From: Steromphala cineraria | Taxonomy: Eukaryota > Mollusca > Gastropoda > Trochida > Trochidae | Assembly: GCA_916613615.1 (NCBI GenBank) | Contig: OU744725.1 | Location: forward strand, 59,900,575 to 59,964,574 | DNA length: 64,000 nucleotides | Direction: 5' to 3' | In this document: positions 1-11,640 of the stretch, piece after piece | How the letters are laid out: each line of letters starts with the position of its first letter | Position numbering within the stretch: the stretch's first letter is position 1 | The notes under the pieces: generated by a model | The model's database searches: none | Seen by the model: only the letters and a program-made list of their open reading frames with translations | What the model was told of the DNA's origin: nothing | Made by a program: the position numbers and the translations under genes

Positions 1-61
1 AAGATTGGCAGGGGAGGATCTAAATCTCTAACTCATATCAGCGCCAAGCTTCATTCCTTTT
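1..61. other. 61-bp block identical to 8537-8597 (candidate conserved element or exon)
   Basis: Every base from 1 to 61 matches 8537-8597, while the flanking duplicated DNA has drifted strongly, so this block looks constrained. One plus-strand frame is open through it and reads KIGRGGSKSLTHISAKLHSF. The other two plus frames and the minus frames I checked contain stops. There is no good splice donor (GTAAG-like) just after the block and no pyrimidine-rich acceptor just before copy B. A non-coding regulatory element is therefore at least as likely as an exon. I do not recognise the peptide. Confidence 0.6.
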
Positions 62-1110
62 CTGGTCTTCAATTCTAATTTTTGTGGAATACGGACTGAT
101 GTCCTTTTTGATTGTAACCTTCCCCCCACTGTTTCTACTAAAAAACATTTATGATGTTTTTAAAGATCAAGAATCAAAAGGGGGTGAGGAAAGTGGTGTC
201 GTGGGTGTTTGTTCCCCATAAAGAGATCCATATACACATGTATACTTGAGATCATTTTACTTATGGGTTTGGGAAGTCATTCAAGTGATGTTGTGCATCC
301 CAACCAAACCAAACTGCTGAATACTCACAAAGGTGTGAACTATTTTTCATGTGAATTCAGAAAGACTTTTTATGAGCTAAAAATGAATCCTTGTGAAAGT
401 ATAATAATTGAATATTGAATTATTTGTTTAGACACTTTGTAACGAAATATTTGAAAAAATTCATTTTTGTAAGAGAGGTATATTAATAATATTACGGTTA
501 TGTTCATAAATAAATTAAAACTATATGGATACAATTGGTGCAATTATGCCAAGGTTATTTTATTCTTTTATCATTTTCCTTGATTACAATTTAATAATGA
601 ATTTTTAAAGCAAGATTAAAGCCTGCATAATGGCAGATTTGTTGCAGATTAGCACAACAGTCAAACAATTTAAGAAAACATTCTTTTTGGATAACCTTTG
701 TCAGTAGATACAGCAGCATAACGAAGTTATATCAGAATGTTTTTATTTGCATTTTTCATTCCCTTTTTGTCAAAATCATGAGAGAAGATCATTCCAAAAA
801 TTTTGTTTTTGTGAAATGTAAAATTTAGATTAAGACAAAATCCTAATTTCATTTATACTCAAGGATGAAGAGGAAAAACTTGAATGAACTTAAGAGCCAG
901 ACAATTACAGAATAAATGATTAAATTATAAATTTTTCGAATATGATTTATGTATTTATGTACTCATTTCCATTGTTCAACAGAAGTTTTTTTTAGGTTTG
1001 TCTGGAAAAGTGAAAGAGGTATTAAATAATATAATTTGTACTTTTTTTTCATTAAGTTATTTATTCATACAGGTGTTCCTTTAAATAATGAATTGAATTT
1101 TTATCTCCTT
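1..1110 (+). repeat. segmental duplication, copy A (partner at 8537-9525)
   Basis: The first ~1.1 kb recurs about 8.5 kb downstream. The first 61 bases are identical. After that, recognisable blocks stay in the same order: TACGGACTGATGT, GTTTCTAC, a stretch with TTGAGATCATTT, GCATCCCA.CCAAACCA, and near the end TTTATGTACTCATTTC.ATTGTTCAA followed by AAGTTTTTTTT and TCTGGAAAAGT. Between blocks the copies have diverged or gained and lost DNA. Copy B also carries a SINE tail that copy A lacks. The window begins exactly at the conserved block, so how far copy A extends leftward cannot be seen. Similarity fades near 1110. Confidence 0.8.
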
Positions 1111-3389
1111 GATAATGATTTCCATAACTTTCATGTGACCTTTGATAAATAACAACGTATTGCTCTGAACATCATGTTTTTGTTTTAATAGTTCTTTTCC
1201 ATTGAAGGTCTTGAAGATATCTATCATTAATAAGTACCTCCCTCTATAAACATTGGATATCTTTGGTAAACATTGACATTAAACAAGTTTGCAGTAATTG
1301 ATGTACCCCAGGAGGTAAGCAAATTTGATTAGATATTTGGATTGTTTTTTGTGAAAATAGTACACAAGTGTTACCTTCCTATCAGGAACCATTATAACCT
1401 GCTTAGCACCATCGGACAAAATGAAATCAAAAGCTGGACTTATTTATAAGATAGAAACCAGGCTTTAACCTGATGTCTTTTTCACAAGCTATTCAAGCAT
1501 ATAATGCTGTGTGTCTTCAATTTCAATTATGATGTGGCCGATTGTCTGGCGTTCCCCTACGTCTGAACACATTGGAACACATCAAGGAAAGTGGTCTGAC
1601 ACAATCTAGCAAGTCTGTAACAGTGCCAGCTACCTAGCTCTAACTCCATGAATAACAGAGCAGAAAAGATGGAGTTGTAGAAAACTCTTTACAGAATCCC
1701 ACCATGTGAGGAGGTTAACACTTATTGGAAATGTCTATTTTTGATAAGGATGTTTTAGCTGCAGGACTCAATATGCTGTTGTCTGTGTTAACCTGTAAGG
1801 CGCTTCTGGCTTTTAGTGTGTGTTGTGGAAGTGTGAGGTAATGTACATAACCAGAGTTGTGTGGAGAGTTTGAAGTATTTGATGCTTGTAGCGATATCCG
1901 TGTTACATGTTGCAGTGGATATTACACCAGCAACCCTGCGGTTATCACATTCAGGAAATATAAGTTTTGAAAGTTGAATATTTTGTGAGAAAATGTTTGT
2001 ATAATAGAAATATTTTTAGAAAAAGTTTTCTTTCATATATTTTTGTTCAGGTTTCTGCACCTTTTGACATTTTTACATCCCTATAATGGTGTAAGTTTTC
2101 ATCTTCTTTTTTTCAAAGATTTCAAATTCTAAGAGCTCTTTAAAGTCAATTTTTTGGTTATCAAACCTTTTTAAAGCAAGGCTGTTCATGTGAAATTTAT
2201 CAATGTTTCATTCTTTACAGTTCTTTGGTTTCTGTGAAACATTTCAAGTAACTGATAATTAAGTTAATACTTGCTATTGCATATGCTAATGATGGTATTT
2301 TGATAAAAACATTTTTAAGTGTGACTCTGTTCTAAGTTTTGACACCGATGGATAGGGAAAAGTATATTTTCTAATTCTAATTCAATCATTTGAGAATTTG
2401 ATAGTTTGTTGCATATAATAACTGACAACCAGTTACTAAAGAAAGAAGATTTACTGTGATGTTTAACCCTTTTTGTGCAGCAGTCAACTTGAGCTGCCAA
2501 TCATGCACAAGAATATTCCATAAGCAGGAAGTTATCCTAAGCCACTTTGTATTGAGTAACAAGTCAAAGCTTAATGTTATATTCTCTTCCTATTCACAAA
2601 ATTCCCCTTCCATGTCTGATGGATCAAATTGATCTGTTCAAGGATAAAATTATTTACCATTTGCAGATAAATTGTGTGGTACATAGTATGTTTTCATCAT
2701 GGCGAGTGGTCCTGGGCTAGTAACTTGCTGTAAGAGATCAGTACAGCAAGTCCAAAGTCATTTGTTTGCTGGTTATATTGAGCTATTTGAGAGACTCCAA
2801 ACCTCTCCCTCCCTTATCATGATGAATGTTTGTAGTAGACTGGTCAGGACTGAGTTACTCTGGTCTTCTTCAGGGAGGGAAGATGGAGGGAATTGGTGCA
2901 AGATGTAGGAACTGGAAGTACAGAAAGGTTCCCATGTTTGTATTTCTTATTTATCAAATATCTGATTGAGGTATCACTTCTCAACAAATGAAGCAGAGAT
3001 AAGAAATGATCTGGTTCAGGAATAACTAGTAAAGAAAGGTTCCATTGTTGGTATATTTTAGCTGTAACATAATGATCGAAGAATGGAAGATGAGATTGAA
3101 AGATGATCTGGTGCAAGATATGGGATTTAGTAAGAACAGAAGGATTAAGAATGCCATTTTCTTCACAATAAAGAATGATGATATATAGGTACTGTCTTGA
3201 TTGTTTTTTCTTGATCTTAAAGTGACACAGAGTATCTTTCTAAAAAATTTATTTGGTTTTGATAAGCTATAAAATATCTAATATGCTGATCGAAGTTCAT
3301 ATTTCATCACTGGACTTACAAATATATCCATTTATGCATAATATCTATAAACGTTTAATATTCGAAATTATGCATCCAATTAATCTACC
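1111..3389. other. no gene seen; unique A+T-rich DNA with a G+C-richer patch
   Basis: No convincing exon, RNA gene or transposon end was found. Positions 1510-1720 and 1780-1950 are less A+T-rich than their surroundings and contain no repeat that recurs in the window. They could be regulatory, but nothing specific supports that. The small frames at 2699-2908 (plus) and 2844-3116 (minus) overlap each other and resemble no family I know. Confidence 0.4.
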
Positions 3390-3391
3390 TA

Positions 3392-4557
3392 CAGTGGAAC
3401 CTCGATATACCACGGGACATGGGAGACATGTTTTCATTCCGTGCTGTGAGTGAAGCGCGATCGTCAAGATAAAATCAAAACAGGCACTTTCATCGACAAC
3501 CCCTTTAAGAAATCTCGCGAGATTATTCAAGATCAGAGTTTTTAACAGTTACATTAATATACAAACATCATATGAAATATAACATAAATATCATAAGTAT
3601 TTTAAGAGAGAAATAAATACTTTATACGAAGGCTGTTATCAATACCATAACATTGGTGCGATATCTTTAACACCAAAGATAAGCATTTGTCACACAACGT
3701 ATGCCAGGGAAGGTTCACCCAATGCGCCGCGATGTTCAAGATAAATATTTCATTTCTACAGAGGGGATATATAGATACAATATACCAAAAGAAATAAAAC
3801 ATCTGGATTTTTTTTACGACAATTCTACCTAAAAGTTTGTGTATAGCATTTATTTAGGTTAGTTTCAAACTTTTATTAGACCTAATAAATAAAATTAATC
3901 TGCATCACGGATTTTGGATGTGTCCATCATGATAAGGGCAAGGGACGATGGATATTATGATAGGACGATAGGATTTTCACTTTATAACCTAAAAAAGTTT
4001 ATATTATTTTTTTTTTGCTAATACATAATTTTTGATATATTTAATAATGTTTCACTCATTGAATTTTTTTATTGGGTTTAAATTATTTGTTCTAGTTCTT
4101 GAAGTTCAACCCTTGTAAGATAATGGTATGGTCTTTAGTAAACAAATATGGCGGGAGATTTAGCAACCACGTGTGTGATTTTTCACAGATGTTCCGATGA
4201 TTTGTGAAGCATATCTCTTTTATGGTGCTGATGTGAATTAAGATTTGCTATGGAACCCGAGTCACCCATGAAATAAAGTAAATATTTACTCTTGATTATG
4301 GAAAATTTTACTGAATACAAACAACAAAAGATCGATACGTTTTATGATTGTTATTTTTTATTGACAATTTTTCTTTCTGATATTAGTAAGGCGTGTGGCT
4401 GAAATAGAAAATTATTCACAACAGTTCAAGTTGACAACAGATATAGTAACTCATTTACCGCTGTATCATGATAAAAAAAACATTTGGGGGACACATCCTT
4501 ACCGTGTTGTATAGCGAATCGCGTAGCAGTGGTTCGCCTTATAACCAGGTTCCACTG
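3392..4557. mobile_element. non-autonomous TA-flanked DNA transposon (Tc1/mariner-pogo type ends)
   Basis: The left end begins CAGTGGAACCTCGATATA after a TA at 3390-3391. The right end, read on the other strand, begins CAGTGGAACCTGGTTATA and is followed by TA at 4558-4559. Eleven terminal bases match exactly, then the similarity is partial. The TA target duplication and the CAGTGGAACCTCG-like terminus are typical of pogo/Tigger-type members of the Tc1/mariner superfamily. The 1166-bp interior is A+T-rich and has no transposase-like frame, so it would depend on a transposase encoded elsewhere. Confidence 0.75.
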
Positions 4558-4559
4558 TA

Positions 4560-4860
4560 TTTACTACAATACCTAATAAACACTATCGAATCGAATATAT
4601 CTTCCTGTCAGCTTATGACAAGGTTTCAAAATTATGTTTGGCGAATTTGCGCGCGCCACTCGAGCAACAATGTCCGGTTTTCGATCAAAATCCCGACTTT
4701 GAATGGCCGTATTTTCGCTCTAATGTACTGATTGACCTTTAACTTGTTTTTTTCAGTAACAGTTAATGGTTTCCGATGTGATAACATCGATTTCAAAATT
4801 TGACATATGTGATCCTATCAACATACTCTAGCTAGCTGTGTCTCTTTAATGGTTATTTCC
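4560..4860. other. spacer with a short CpG-dense patch
   Basis: Just right of the transposon, 4635-4710 is unusually rich in CpG (GCGCGCGCC, CTCGAG, CGGTTTTCG) for this A+T-rich window. A small plus-strand frame (4468-4731) crosses the transposon end and is probably not a gene. No promoter motif is evident. Confidence 0.35.
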
Positions 4861-5340
4861 TACTTTGGGGGACTACGCAGACACCACTTACTTTTGGTAA
4901 ACTTGACCTTAATTTCAAGGTCACAGCATTTTTGTCATTTTTGTAACTCTTGTCAACGTGGTATCTTATGAACCTCTGCACCTAGTGTCTGCACATTTGG
5001 TACCAGCCTACATTTTGGGAGTACGCAGACACCAGTCTTTTTTTGTTGACCTTGACCTTAATTTTCAAGGTCAACATGGCACTTTGTTCACTTTTGAAAA
5101 CATAATGAACCATTGTTCCAAAAGTCTTCGCAAATTTGGTCACAGCCTAAAATGGGGAATAACACAAACACCATGCAGTCACTTTTGGTGACCATGACAT
5201 TAATTCCAAGGTAATAAGGGCACTTTTGCCACTTTTGAATTGTTAACGCGATATCCCATGAACCGCTGCACCAAATGTTTTCAAATTTGGTCACAGGCTA
5301 CATTGATGGACCATGCAGACACCAGTCACCTTAGGTGACC
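4861..5340. repeat. degenerate tandem repeat, ~145-bp unit, about 3.3 copies
   Basis: A GCAGACACCA-type motif recurs at about 4877, 5025, 5164 and 5315, giving spacings of 148, 139 and 151. Each unit also carries a TTTGGTNNACNTGACCTTAATT.CAAGGT segment and an AATTTGGTCACAGCCTA-type segment. The segment is an inverted pair of TGACCTT/AAGGTCA half-sites. Units are well diverged from each other, so the array is old. The plus frame at 4958-5191 is made only of this repeat. Confidence 0.75.
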
Positions 5341-8079
5341 CTTATATATATAAATACCATTTCAGTCCTCTTTAAAGAGCTTATGCAATGTATTTTTTCT
5401 AAAAATGATAGATCTTTATCTCCAGTACCATTATCTATGGGAATGCAGTGAGCATGTAATTGAGACAATACACACATAAATTAGACTTGTATCAGCATTT
5501 TATACCCGGTTTTTAGAATGCAGCCGAAATTAACAGGCGGACACTTTGAAAACTCCTTAGAGCATGACGCCACACTCACCGGGCCTGTCGCCACTTGCGT
5601 ATCTACAATCGGCCTACAGTAATGTCTGGAGACAAACCTCCTTTAAATCAACACGCTTCATGTGTTATTTCTGATTTATAAAAGAAGGCCAGAAGCAAGT
5701 ACGATTATATCTAAGAAATACTTTGTACTACTTTTGTTGTTGGAATCACTTTGATGGATGTGACTGTATCAATATGCGGAATGTTTTATGTAAAACAGTG
5801 TGATCCCAAAAATAACATTGCTTCATTTCCACTACGAATCGAAACCTTATATATCTTGAATAAATCAACCATTGGTAAATAATGTTTAATTATTTTTATT
5901 ATTGATATGTGTTGTCAAAACTACGGAGATTGATTATAACGTACTATAGATTATCCACTGTGGCGCCTATCTTTTCATAAGAGAAAAAATATAATAAATA
6001 ACATACAACCGTTCACACTTTTCCATTCCTTTCAAACCACTATGGTAAAATTATCCACCGTCTAACATATCTTAATTTATATTGCAATAAACTCACAAAA
6101 AATAACATTTTAGGAATTCGATTGTGGAAATATTCGGTTTGTTCACTGAAAATATAAACGATTTGTTATTTGTCACCGTCGAAAATAATAGTCAGTATAT
6201 GTTATGTAAGATTCAGCAAACAACAGATCATCAGATTATCACTTTAAACAGACACGTCTAGCCCTAACGGCGCCAATTTAACGAGGCAGTCACCGTTTTG
6301 CGTCATTTGATAGGACTTTGAAATATACCATACTACATGTTTTTTCAATAAAAATTGTCTTGAATATATCATTATTGAGATGTCGGATATCTAAGCTATC
6401 GGAATATACAAAAAATTAGTGTTTTTTGTGAATATTTGTATGTTAAATGAACGATCAAAAATGTGTCATTACCCGTTGAAAGATGATCATTAGGTGAAAC
6501 TACCCACCTACTGCTAGGTTGACACGCTCGGGACACGTTCCAGTGACCACAGATTCTGTTCGCCGGGGCTATATTGGGCAGTGTATTTTAAAAGCCGTAT
6601 TTAGGCAGGTTACCGTCTGATTTCGAAAATTCAAAGTTGACTCTAATTCAAATTGCAAGCACCTTTTTATGAATCCCGAAAGTGGACCATTTCAATCCCC
6701 CTTCAACTCCATATCTCTTGAACCATTGCACTCAGCGTCAATGGGAAAAAAACGTTTGCTTATTGTGACAATTATTTTTAAATATTTCAACGGCGGGGGA
6801 CATTGCCATGTTGGCAAACACTTGTTACATAAACAGATTTGTGCATCGTCTATGTTGTTGAGAAAAATGGATTGATATGATTCCAATCTAACTGAGATCT
6901 ACCTTTTTAGTTAGTTTAGTTTCTAAGCCTTTGGGTAAATCGATCCTTAAAATGTGCTTTTACAATCTGTGTTCAGTAAGAATTTAAAGTTATTGGAGTG
7001 TGCTCTGTTATCACTCTGTGAAATATTCAATTTGTGATAACCTCAAGGGCATTGTAAAAAAACTTTGATTGACTTTTTCATCCTCATTGCAGAATAACTG
7101 AGTTATTTAAATTGAATGAGTTGACGGTTTCGGGTTTACTGGTCTTTTCTATTTATTGAACAAAATTTATAAAAACCTTAAAGCCCCCATGTCATTCTTG
7201 CATGCGGTTTGTGATGAAATTTAGTTATCTTTCATAAAAAATTTGTTATCATATTTACATGTTTTAATCGACATTAAAATACTTAATTCGACGCCCAAAT
7301 TACAGTACCCTCTGCAAGGTACCAAAGTGTATATTTAGGATTGTGAGATGGCCACACTTGATTCACCTTCGCCTATGGGTCTTTAACCTAGGATTGTCTT
7401 GATGTACATTTGACCAATTCTTCTATTGTTACGGTTTGAAGTAGAAGAAGCACTATAACCTGAAAACTTCCTTGATATCTATTGACCGAATTCATCAACT
7501 TGTGTGTTGGAGGCTTAGAATGAATTAATAAGGCAGAGATATCTTTGTTGATACCTTTATCAGAATTGGTGCTAATGATGTGATATTATGTGAACCATTC
7601 CTTGTCAGTAAATGTGGGATCTTCAGTTGTACAAACTCACCTCTTATATCATTGAAGACTCTGTCTGGCCAGCCTCGGGAGTTGACATCCCAAATTGTCT
7701 TTCAATTCAATTTTCAGGAAATTTGTTGGGCTCAACTGATTATAAGCAAGAGAAATGTTCCTTCAACTGTACGAAACTAAAAAATCATCATGTAGATGTG
7801 CTCAAGCTCATAGCTTTTTCATTCAGTTATTTTCTTGCTGATTTCATTTGTTGATCCAATTACTGATGAGCACACAAGGGTCATTTTGAATATACAGCCT
7901 GCTTTGATGATTGATTTAAGGTTAAATTGTTGCCTGCATGTCCCTGGGGACACCATCCACACTGGCAATCTGTACAATCGAATCATGCCTAGAAGGTGTT
8001 CAAAATAAAAGTCTGTTACTAACTTGCTTAAAATGAAGAATTCGATAGTTAATCAACTTTTCTTGTTGCAAGAAGGTCT
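5341..8079. other. no gene seen; mostly unique DNA
   Basis: No transposon termini could be paired. G+C-richer patches occur at 5515-5640, 6235-6310 and 6490-6640 (including GGCGCC motifs), and at 7330-7400 and 7650-7760. Short frames here (6669-6875, 6692-6886, 7580-7780, 7612-7854) overlap each other on both strands or frames and resemble no known domain. Confidence 0.4.
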
Positions 8080-8536
8080 TGTTATGCCAGGAACACAAGG
8101 ATCCTTTTACGTGGACCAATCTGCCCCGAAGGACTTGGCAAGAAGTGTCTCCAAGTGATTGCCACACCACACCTTTTTCTTGTTGTCACCAGATTTGCCT
8201 CAAATCCAATAACTTTGATTAACAAAATATTTATGTCTAAGTTGGAAGCTGCTGACCGCATACTGGTATTCTTCATTCCGGAGCCATTGAGATAATAGAA
8301 GCCTTTTCAGTTGATTGATTCTTCAGCAGTTTGGGATGGTTTTTATGGTCATCAAAAAGTTGTACACCTCTAAACTACAGATTAAATTGAGCTTTTTGAT
8401 TCAAGTCAGTTGTTGAAACCTTCCTGTTGTGATTCCATAATGTGATTGGGTCGTTCTTGTCATTAGAATGTCACCGAGCACACTTTTGAGTGACTGAATC
8501 AGAAGAGGAGGAGAGAAGACGGAACCATGGGAATAC
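8080..8536. promoter_or_regulatory. candidate regulatory stretch upstream of the 61-bp block
   Basis: This stretch is less repetitive and richer in mixed sequence than its neighbours. It contains a compact cluster near 8210-8235: CTTTGATTAACAAAATATTT, which combines a TCF-like CTTTGAT, a homeodomain-like GATTAA and a forkhead-like AAATATTT. TGACTGAATCA near 8491 resembles an AP-1/Maf site. It runs directly into the duplicated 61-bp block. The corresponding part of copy A lies outside the window. Enhancer function is an inference from motif content only. Confidence 0.3.
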
Positions 8537-8597
8537 AAGATTGGCAGGGGAGGATCTAAATCTCTAACTCATATCAGCGCCAAGCTTCATTCCTTTT
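8537..8597. other. 61-bp block identical to 1-61
   Basis: Second copy of the identical block that opens the window. Upstream of it in the same frame the reading is open back to a TGA at 8495, giving IRRGGEKTEPWEY before KIGRGG. Downstream the frame stops within a few codons. See the entry at 1-61 for the coding versus non-coding question. Confidence 0.6.
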
Positions 8598-9525
8598 TTG
8601 TCCTTCCCCTATAAGGCTTGTTGAATAGGGTGCCTCCCATTTTATTTTGTCTCCCTACGGACTGATGTGTTGTTCAGTTACCTGCTTCCTATATTGTTTC
8701 TACCATTAAAAGAATTGTTTGTTATGGATCAAGGTTCTGCAATTTAAGAGTCAATAGGAGATGAGAATGGGTATTGTGTGTTTCAATCCCCCCTCTACCC
8801 AAAAGAGATTAATCCATAATTGAGATCATTTATTTTTGGGTATGAAAGTAATTTAAATCATATTCTGCATCCCACCAAACCAGGAGTATGCACTTCTGGG
8901 GAAAATATGTTCATGAGAATTATTAAATATTTTTTTTATAAGCCTAGAATTTATTGTCTCCCTAGTAAAATATAAGCGCCTTGAGCAACCACGAGTGGTT
9001 GGATATATGCGCTATATAAATATCCATATAATAATAGTCAAAAAGTATATAATGTTGAAATTTAAAAAAAATTAAAATGAAGAGACATTTCTTCAGTTTA
9101 TACATTTCAGGTAGGCACAATTACAGACAAACAACAAGGGACGTTTTTAAAAAAATATTTGCAATTTTTTTTTCATTTTATAGTTATACTTATTTATGGC
9201 ATTTTTCCAAAAAAATTACAAAAAATCTTGTGAAATGAACAATTAATTCAACAAACAATTTTTGGTCAATGTAAATTTCAATGCAAGACAATAAATGTAT
9301 AATTAAATTTAAACTTTAAAAAAATGGCAATATTTTAGAATGAATGAATTTACTGATTAAGTTAATATGTAATATATGCATTTATGTACTCATTTCTATT
9401 GTTCAAGTGAAGTTTTTTTTATCTGGAAAAGTAACAATTGAATTAAATGATGTAATTTGTAGTTTTTTTCATATCCTTATTTAAACTCAATGTGCACCTG
9501 TTAGATAAATAATTTAAATTTGAAC
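8598..9525 (+). repeat. segmental duplication, copy B (partner at 62-1110)
   Basis: Remainder of the second copy of the 1-1110 duplication. Matching blocks occur in the same order, and the last clear matches are TTTATGTACTCATTTCTATTG near 9380 and TAAATAATTTAAATTT near 9505. It is interrupted by a SINE tail at 8950-9048. The offset of about 8.5 kb and the same orientation indicate an old tandem or segmental duplication. Confidence 0.75.
8950..9048 (+). mobile_element. SINE 3-prime fragment
   Basis: The sequence GCGCCTTGAGCAACCACGAG followed by GCGCTATATAAATATCC and an A+T-rich ATAATAATAG tail is the characteristic 3-prime region of tRNA-derived SINEs found widely in marine invertebrates. No tRNA-like head is present, so it is 5-prime truncated. 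It sits inside duplication copy B and is absent from copy A, so it inserted after the duplication. Confidence 0.7.
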
Positions 9526-10504
9526 TGTTTATTCTATGATAAGATCTTATGTTGAATGATGTCAACAACTCTTATTCCACTTAAGAAACCAAATATTTAA
9601 CAACATAATGGAAAGTTACAAAGTTTTCTATCCTAATCAAATATCTTGCGAGAGTGTTTTATTTCAGTTTATGAATTTCATAAAATAAGCCTTATAGTCA
9701 TAAAGTTTTATTTGTTTAACCTTTTGAAATTGGCTGTTTTCTATTTTTCATCTTAATATTGTGGATTTTGAGCATCAAAAGTATTTATTTACAAAAGTGG
9801 ATGTAGGTATAATGTCTCTTCTTATAATTTATAGTTGTTCAGAGTCTTAAATTGCAGTAGAAAATACGTACCTGATTTAAAGGTTCTTTCAATAGTATTC
9901 ATAGCTAGTTGTCCATAGTTTGTATAGCAATATGTTTTGTGAATTATGCTCTTTAAAGCTTTTCTATTATTACCATTTTCATTGTATGTCCTAAAAACTA
10001 ATTGGGTTTGAAGGCAAAGAATATCAAGAAAGAATAACAAATAAGATTTTGCGAATGTACATATGGTATGTGTGTTTTGCTAATTAGCTTTTTAGCTATA
10101 AGAAATTGGAATCATATAAAGGTTTTGAAATTCTTTATGAGGTTAATTGACATTTAAATGTTTTTTTGGAGGTAGAACAAACTCTGACAGAACAAACTAA
10201 ATGGGCATTTATTAGCAAGGAATAATGAAAACAGAGTAAATTTCTATTATGAAAATAAATAAATAAATTTTGTAAGCTTCTATGATATAAAATACCAATT
10301 AGCAATTAACTTCTGTAAAATTTAGTCTGAATTGATCAACAGAGGCAGATTCCCTAGAAACAATTTACAGGACATATGGATTTAGTCAATCTGTATAGTT
10401 TTGTTTTACTTTTTACTTAAAAATATATTTTCAAGAGACCATTCATGCAGAGCTGGACATTGTATTCAAGTTATGTATCTTGCACATGTCTGTCTTAAAA
10501 CCAT
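9526..10504. other. no gene seen; A+T-rich unique DNA
   Basis: Long A and T runs and no recurring repeat or terminal inverted repeat. The minus frame at 9822-10040 shows no domain I recognise. Confidence 0.4.
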
Positions 10505-11640
10505 TGCCAATGGGAGAAGGACTAGAGGGTCCACAAGAGGGTCCACAAGAGGGTCCATTAGAGAGCCAAAGGAGTCAACAGGAGTCAACAGGAGCTACAG
10601 GCACCACAGGCGCTGAGGAGCAACGGGGACCACAGGAACCGCTTTGGATAGAGGAGCCATCTGAGAAGCCATAAGGTATTTAACAGTGACTCAAGGAGAC
10701 CTTTAAACCACAGAAGCTGCAGGAGCTTGAGGGCCACATAAACCACAGGATCACAGGAGCTATAGGAACCACAGAGGCGTTCAGAGGAGGGTTGATAAGA
10801 GTGCAAAAGCTAGAGGGGCCACAGGAGCAAGGAGCTAGAAAATAAAGTTTATCCAAACAACAGGCGCCAAAGAAGCTAAAGGAGCCACAGTGGCAGCAGA
10901 GCAGCAGAAACCACAGGAGCGATAGGGACTAGAGGGTCCATAAGAGCGCAGGAGCTAGAGGGGCCACAGGAGTGATATGGCCTAGAAGGTCCACAAGGGC
11001 ACCGGAGCTATAGGGGGCACTGGAGCCATAGGGACTAGAAGGCCCATAAGGGTATAGAAGCTAGAAGGATCCACAGGAGCCATAGAAGCCACAGGAAATA
11101 ACGTTTTCACAGAACCACAGGCCCCAAAGGAGCAACAGGGGCTGAGGAGCAACAGAAACAACAGGAGCCACAGGGATTATAGGGTCCACAGGAGCCATAT
11201 GGACTGGAGGGTCCATTAAAGCGTAGAAGCTAGAGGGGCCACAAGAGTGATAAGGACTTAGGGGGTTCAAAAGAGCACAGGAGCGATACAGACTAGAGGA
11301 GCCATAGGCACTGGAAGGCCCACATAGGGTACAGAAGCTAGAAGGATCCACAGGAGCCATTAAAGCCACAGGAAATAATATTTCCACAGAACCCCAGGCA
11401 CCAAAGGAGCAACAGGGGCTGAGGAGTAACAGAAACAACATGAGCCATAGGGACTATAGGGTCCATTATTGATAAAGAGTGAAGGAGCTGGGAAACAAAA
11501 GAGGCCATGGGCTAGAGGAGCCACAGGAGCGATACAGACAAGAGGATCCATTAGAAAGCAGGAGCTTAGTCTAAGGAGTCCAGAGGAGCAATACGGTTCA
11601 TAAGAGCGCATGAGGAAACAAAAGAGGCTATGGGCAAGTA
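10505..11640 (+). pseudogene. decayed collagen-like (Gly-X-Y) coding repeat
   Basis: The plus strand is dominated by variants of GGAGCCACA, GGAGCTAGA, GGGGCCACA and GGTCCACAA spaced in multiples of nine bases. Read in the locally correct frame they give collagen-style triplets: GPK GAT GAE near 11122-11150, GAI GTR GS near 10917-10940, GAT GTT GAE near 10591-10616. The frame is broken again and again by one-base changes and stops (TAG, TGA), so no long open frame survives. The opposite strand happens to keep two longer open frames (11061-11441, 11360-11611) rich in Pro, Val, Ala, Leu and Ser; these are shadows of the repeat. The likely origin is a Gly-X-Y exon or minisatellite that has lost coding capacity. 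A bacterial-style GATG-rich composition is visible, but its source cannot be judged. Confidence 0.55.

Noticed and set aside
11061..11611. Minus-strand frames of 126 and 83 codons rich in Pro, Val, Leu and Ser
   Set aside because: They are the complement of the plus-strand Gly-X-Y relic. Their length comes from the repeat composition, and neither shows splice sites or an identifiable domain.
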